DNA of 7,366 bases from Actinomycetota bacterium (lineage in GTDB: Bacteria; Actinomycetota; Actinomycetes; Propionibacteriales; Nocardioidaceae), in NCBI GenBank assembly GCA_009702305.1, contig WLIH01000121.1, positions 1-7,366 on the forward strand, in the 5' to 3' direction. The position numbers and the translations under genes are program-made. Below, piece by piece: positions 6,026 to 7,366 of the stretch. Position 1 is the stretch's first letter, and every line of letters begins with the position of its first letter. The notes under the pieces were generated by a model, which was given only the letters and a program-made list of their open reading frames with translations, searched no databases and had not been told where the DNA came from.

Positions 6026-7219
6026 ATGCCCATCGCCGTCGATCCGGACAACCCGACCGTCACGTCGCTGCTGGCCGCCCTGCCGACGGGCAGCCAGGGT
6101 GTCGACTCCACCGAGCGTCTCAAGGCGTGGCTGGGCCAGCACGTCGACGAGTACGCCGTGGTGCTCGGCCCGCACCTCGACTTCGACACCGTGGTCGGGA
6201 TCTGCGAGGAGCTGCGCACGACGCGCCCGACGGTGAGCGTGGTGCTGGTGCGCGACGCCATCGACACCTCGATGCTCACCCAGGCGATGAAAGCCGGGGC
6301 GCGCGACGTGGTGCCGCACGACGAGGAGGGCCTGCTGGCCGCGGCGGTCGCCCGCGCCCACCAGCTCCACGTCGCGCTGCGGGGGCCGAGCGGAGCGACC
6401 CAGCTGGGTCGCGTGATCACCGTCTTCTCGCCCAAGGGCGGCGTCGGCAAGACGACGATGGCGGTCAACCTCGCCCTCGCGCGCAATGAGCGCGGCGCGC
6501 GCAAGGTGTGCCTGGTCGACCTCGACCTCGCCTTCGGCGACGTCGCGATCACGATGCAGCTCTTCCCGACGCACTCGATCGAGCACGCGATCGGCTCGGA
6601 GGACAGCCTCGACCTGGCCCAGATCGACGGCCTGCTGACGCGCCACCAGGACTCGCTGATGGTCCTGGCCGCCCCGGCCCACCCCGACGTGCGCGAGCGG
6701 GTCTCCCCCGCCCTGGTCGCCAAGGTGCTGCGCACCCTGCGCGAGGGTTTCGACTATGTCGTGGTCGACACCGCGCCGGCGTTCGACGAGCAGGTGCTCA
6801 CCGCGCTCGACGAGACCGACGAGTGCATCCTGGTCGCGACCCTCGACGTGCCGACGCTCAAGAACGTCAAGGTGGCGCTCGAGACCCTCGACATGCTCAA
6901 CATCGCGCAGGGCCATCGCCACCTGCTGCTCAACCGCGCCGACGACGCCGTCGGCATCAGCCCCGACAAGGTCGAGGCGATCCTCGGCATGCCGGTCTCC
7001 GCCCAGATCTCCACCGCGGTCGAGATCGCCGCGGCCACCAACGCCGGCAGCCCGATCGTCGTCGTCAACCCGGCTCACCAGTCGAGCCTCGAGGTCCTCG
7101 CCCTCGCCGGCCGCCTCACGGGTGAGGAGGTCCGGCTCGCATCCGCCAGCCCGCAGCCGGAGCCGGCCGCGGAGCCCGAGGGCGCGAAGCCCCGGGGCCG
7201 ATTCCGGATCAGGAAGTGA
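6026..7219 (+). CDS. cpaE: Tad pilus localisation ATPase CpaE/TadZ (MinD/ParA-like)
   Basis: A 397-residue cytoplasmic protein that, by family, positions the Tad pilus machinery in the cell. Residues about 39-118 form an atypical receiver-like domain (YAVVLGPHLDFDTVV through MKAGARDVVPHDEEG) in which the usual phospho-acceptor Asp position appears degenerate. The ATPase domain follows: deviant Walker A FSPKGGVGKTT with Pro136, signature Lys137 and Lys142; Walker A'-like CLVDLDLAFGD at 162-172; switch II FDYVVVDTAPAFDE at 242-255. It ends in a Pro/Glu-rich linker and a basic tail (RGRFRIRK) that could touch membrane or a partner. The ATG at 6026 has only a weak site, TAGGT, overlapping the cpaB stop, so translational coupling is likely. 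Position between cpaB and a probable cpaF supports TadZ over MinD or ParA. Confidence 0.93.
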   Translation: MPIAVDPDNPTVTSLLAALPTGSQGVDSTERLKAWLGQHVDEYAVVLGPHLDFDTVVGICEELRTTRPTVSVVLVRDAIDTSMLTQAMKAGARDVVPHDEEGLLAAAVARAHQLHVALRGPSGATQLGRVITVFSPKGGVGKTTMAVNLALARNERGARKVCLVDLDLAFGDVAITMQLFPTHSIEHAIGSEDSLDLAQIDGLLTRHQDSLMVLAAPAHPDVRERVSPALVAKVLRTLREGFDYVVVDTAPAFDEQVLTALDETDECILVATLDVPTLKNVKVALETLDMLNIAQGHRHLLLNRADDAVGISPDKVEAILGMPVSAQISTAVEIAAATNAGSPIVVVNPAHQSSLEVLALAGRLTGEEVRLASASPQPEPAAEPEGAKPRGRFRIRK

Positions 7220-7223
7220 TGAC

Positions 7224-7366
7224 GTGAGCAGCCTCGCCGACCGTCTCGCCGCCGCTCGCCGTGTCAGCGGCGAGACCGAGGGAGCTCCCACCGAGTCCCC
7301 GACCACCGACGCCGCAGCGTCCGAGTCCCCCGCCCCGGCCACCTCGGCGGCTGCCTCGGCGGCCTC
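7224..7366 (+). CDS. cpaF: Start of probable Tad assembly ATPase CpaF/TadA, cut by window edge
   Basis: GTG at 7224 opens a frame that runs off the window after 47 codons. It lies 4 nt after the cpaE stop, with AGGAAG at 7211-7216 as ribosome site inside the end of cpaE. The visible product begins MSSLADRLAAARR and continues into an Ala/Pro/Ser/Thr-rich acidic stretch. Actinobacterial CpaF ATPases often open with a similar short helix and low-complexity linker, and cpaF normally follows cpaE. No ATPase motif lies inside the window, so the assignment rests on gene order and the opening residues. Another Tad gene is possible. Confidence 0.62.
   Translation, partial: MSSLADRLAAARRVSGETEGAPTESPTTDAAASESPAPATSAAASAA

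Noticed and set aside
3214..6735. Minus-strand open frame of 1173 codons across fadD, the intergenic region and cpaB
   Set aside because: It is antisense to two genes with intact family motifs, its translation is low-complexity Arg/Gly/Val/Asp-rich with no domain, and stop codons are rare in such GC-rich DNA.
5873..7342. Minus-strand open frame of 489 codons opposite cpaE
   Set aside because: Antisense to a complete MinD-like ATPase; compositionally biased product with no recognisable motif.

Overview
The window is high-GC DNA (about 70% G+C by eye) with GTG starts, 4-base start/stop overlaps and strong third-position G/C. Gene content and order point to a chromosomal segment of an actinobacterium, probably Nocardioidaceae-like (Nocardioides or a relative). 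The taxon is an inference from style and synteny. No insertion sequence, integrase, tRNA, rRNA, CRISPR array or attachment site is visible.

Left half, minus strand (3042 down to 1): a compact operon reading right to left. It encodes an SRPBCC/START-like small protein, an ArsA/Get3-type ATPase with a C-terminal HSP20-like domain, a small acidic protein with a Cys3-His cluster (SCO2127/Rv2183c-like), and a ROK glucokinase cut by the window edge. The last three genes are joined by 4-base overlaps (GTGA, then ATGA), so co-translation is likely. A long-chain acyl-CoA ligase (FadD15-like, 3265-5061) is transcribed divergently from the other side of a 222-bp intergenic region. As I recall it, this matches the Mycobacterium tuberculosis Rv2187 (fadD15)/Rv2185c/Rv2184c/Rv2183c neighbourhood and the region around Streptomyces glkA. 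It is therefore a conserved actinobacterial locus whose joint function has not been worked out.

Right half, plus strand (5269 to the end): the start of a Tad/Flp (type IVc) pilus operon. It holds cpaB (membrane-anchored SAF/RcpC protein), cpaE/tadZ (MinD-like localisation ATPase) and the first 47 codons of what is probably cpaF/tadA (assembly ATPase), spaced 7 and 4 nt apart. A 207-bp leader before cpaB holds an AT-richer near-palindrome, a TACGAT -10-like hexamer and two inverted repeats.

Most of the window is ordinary core genome. The points worth a second look are the fatty-acid ligase/SRPBCC/ArsA/Cys-cluster/glucokinase linkage, two short tandem repeats (a perfect 4 x 15 bp array inside a gene and a 12-bp array with clustered GATC sites in the divergent promoter region), and the structured cpaB leader.
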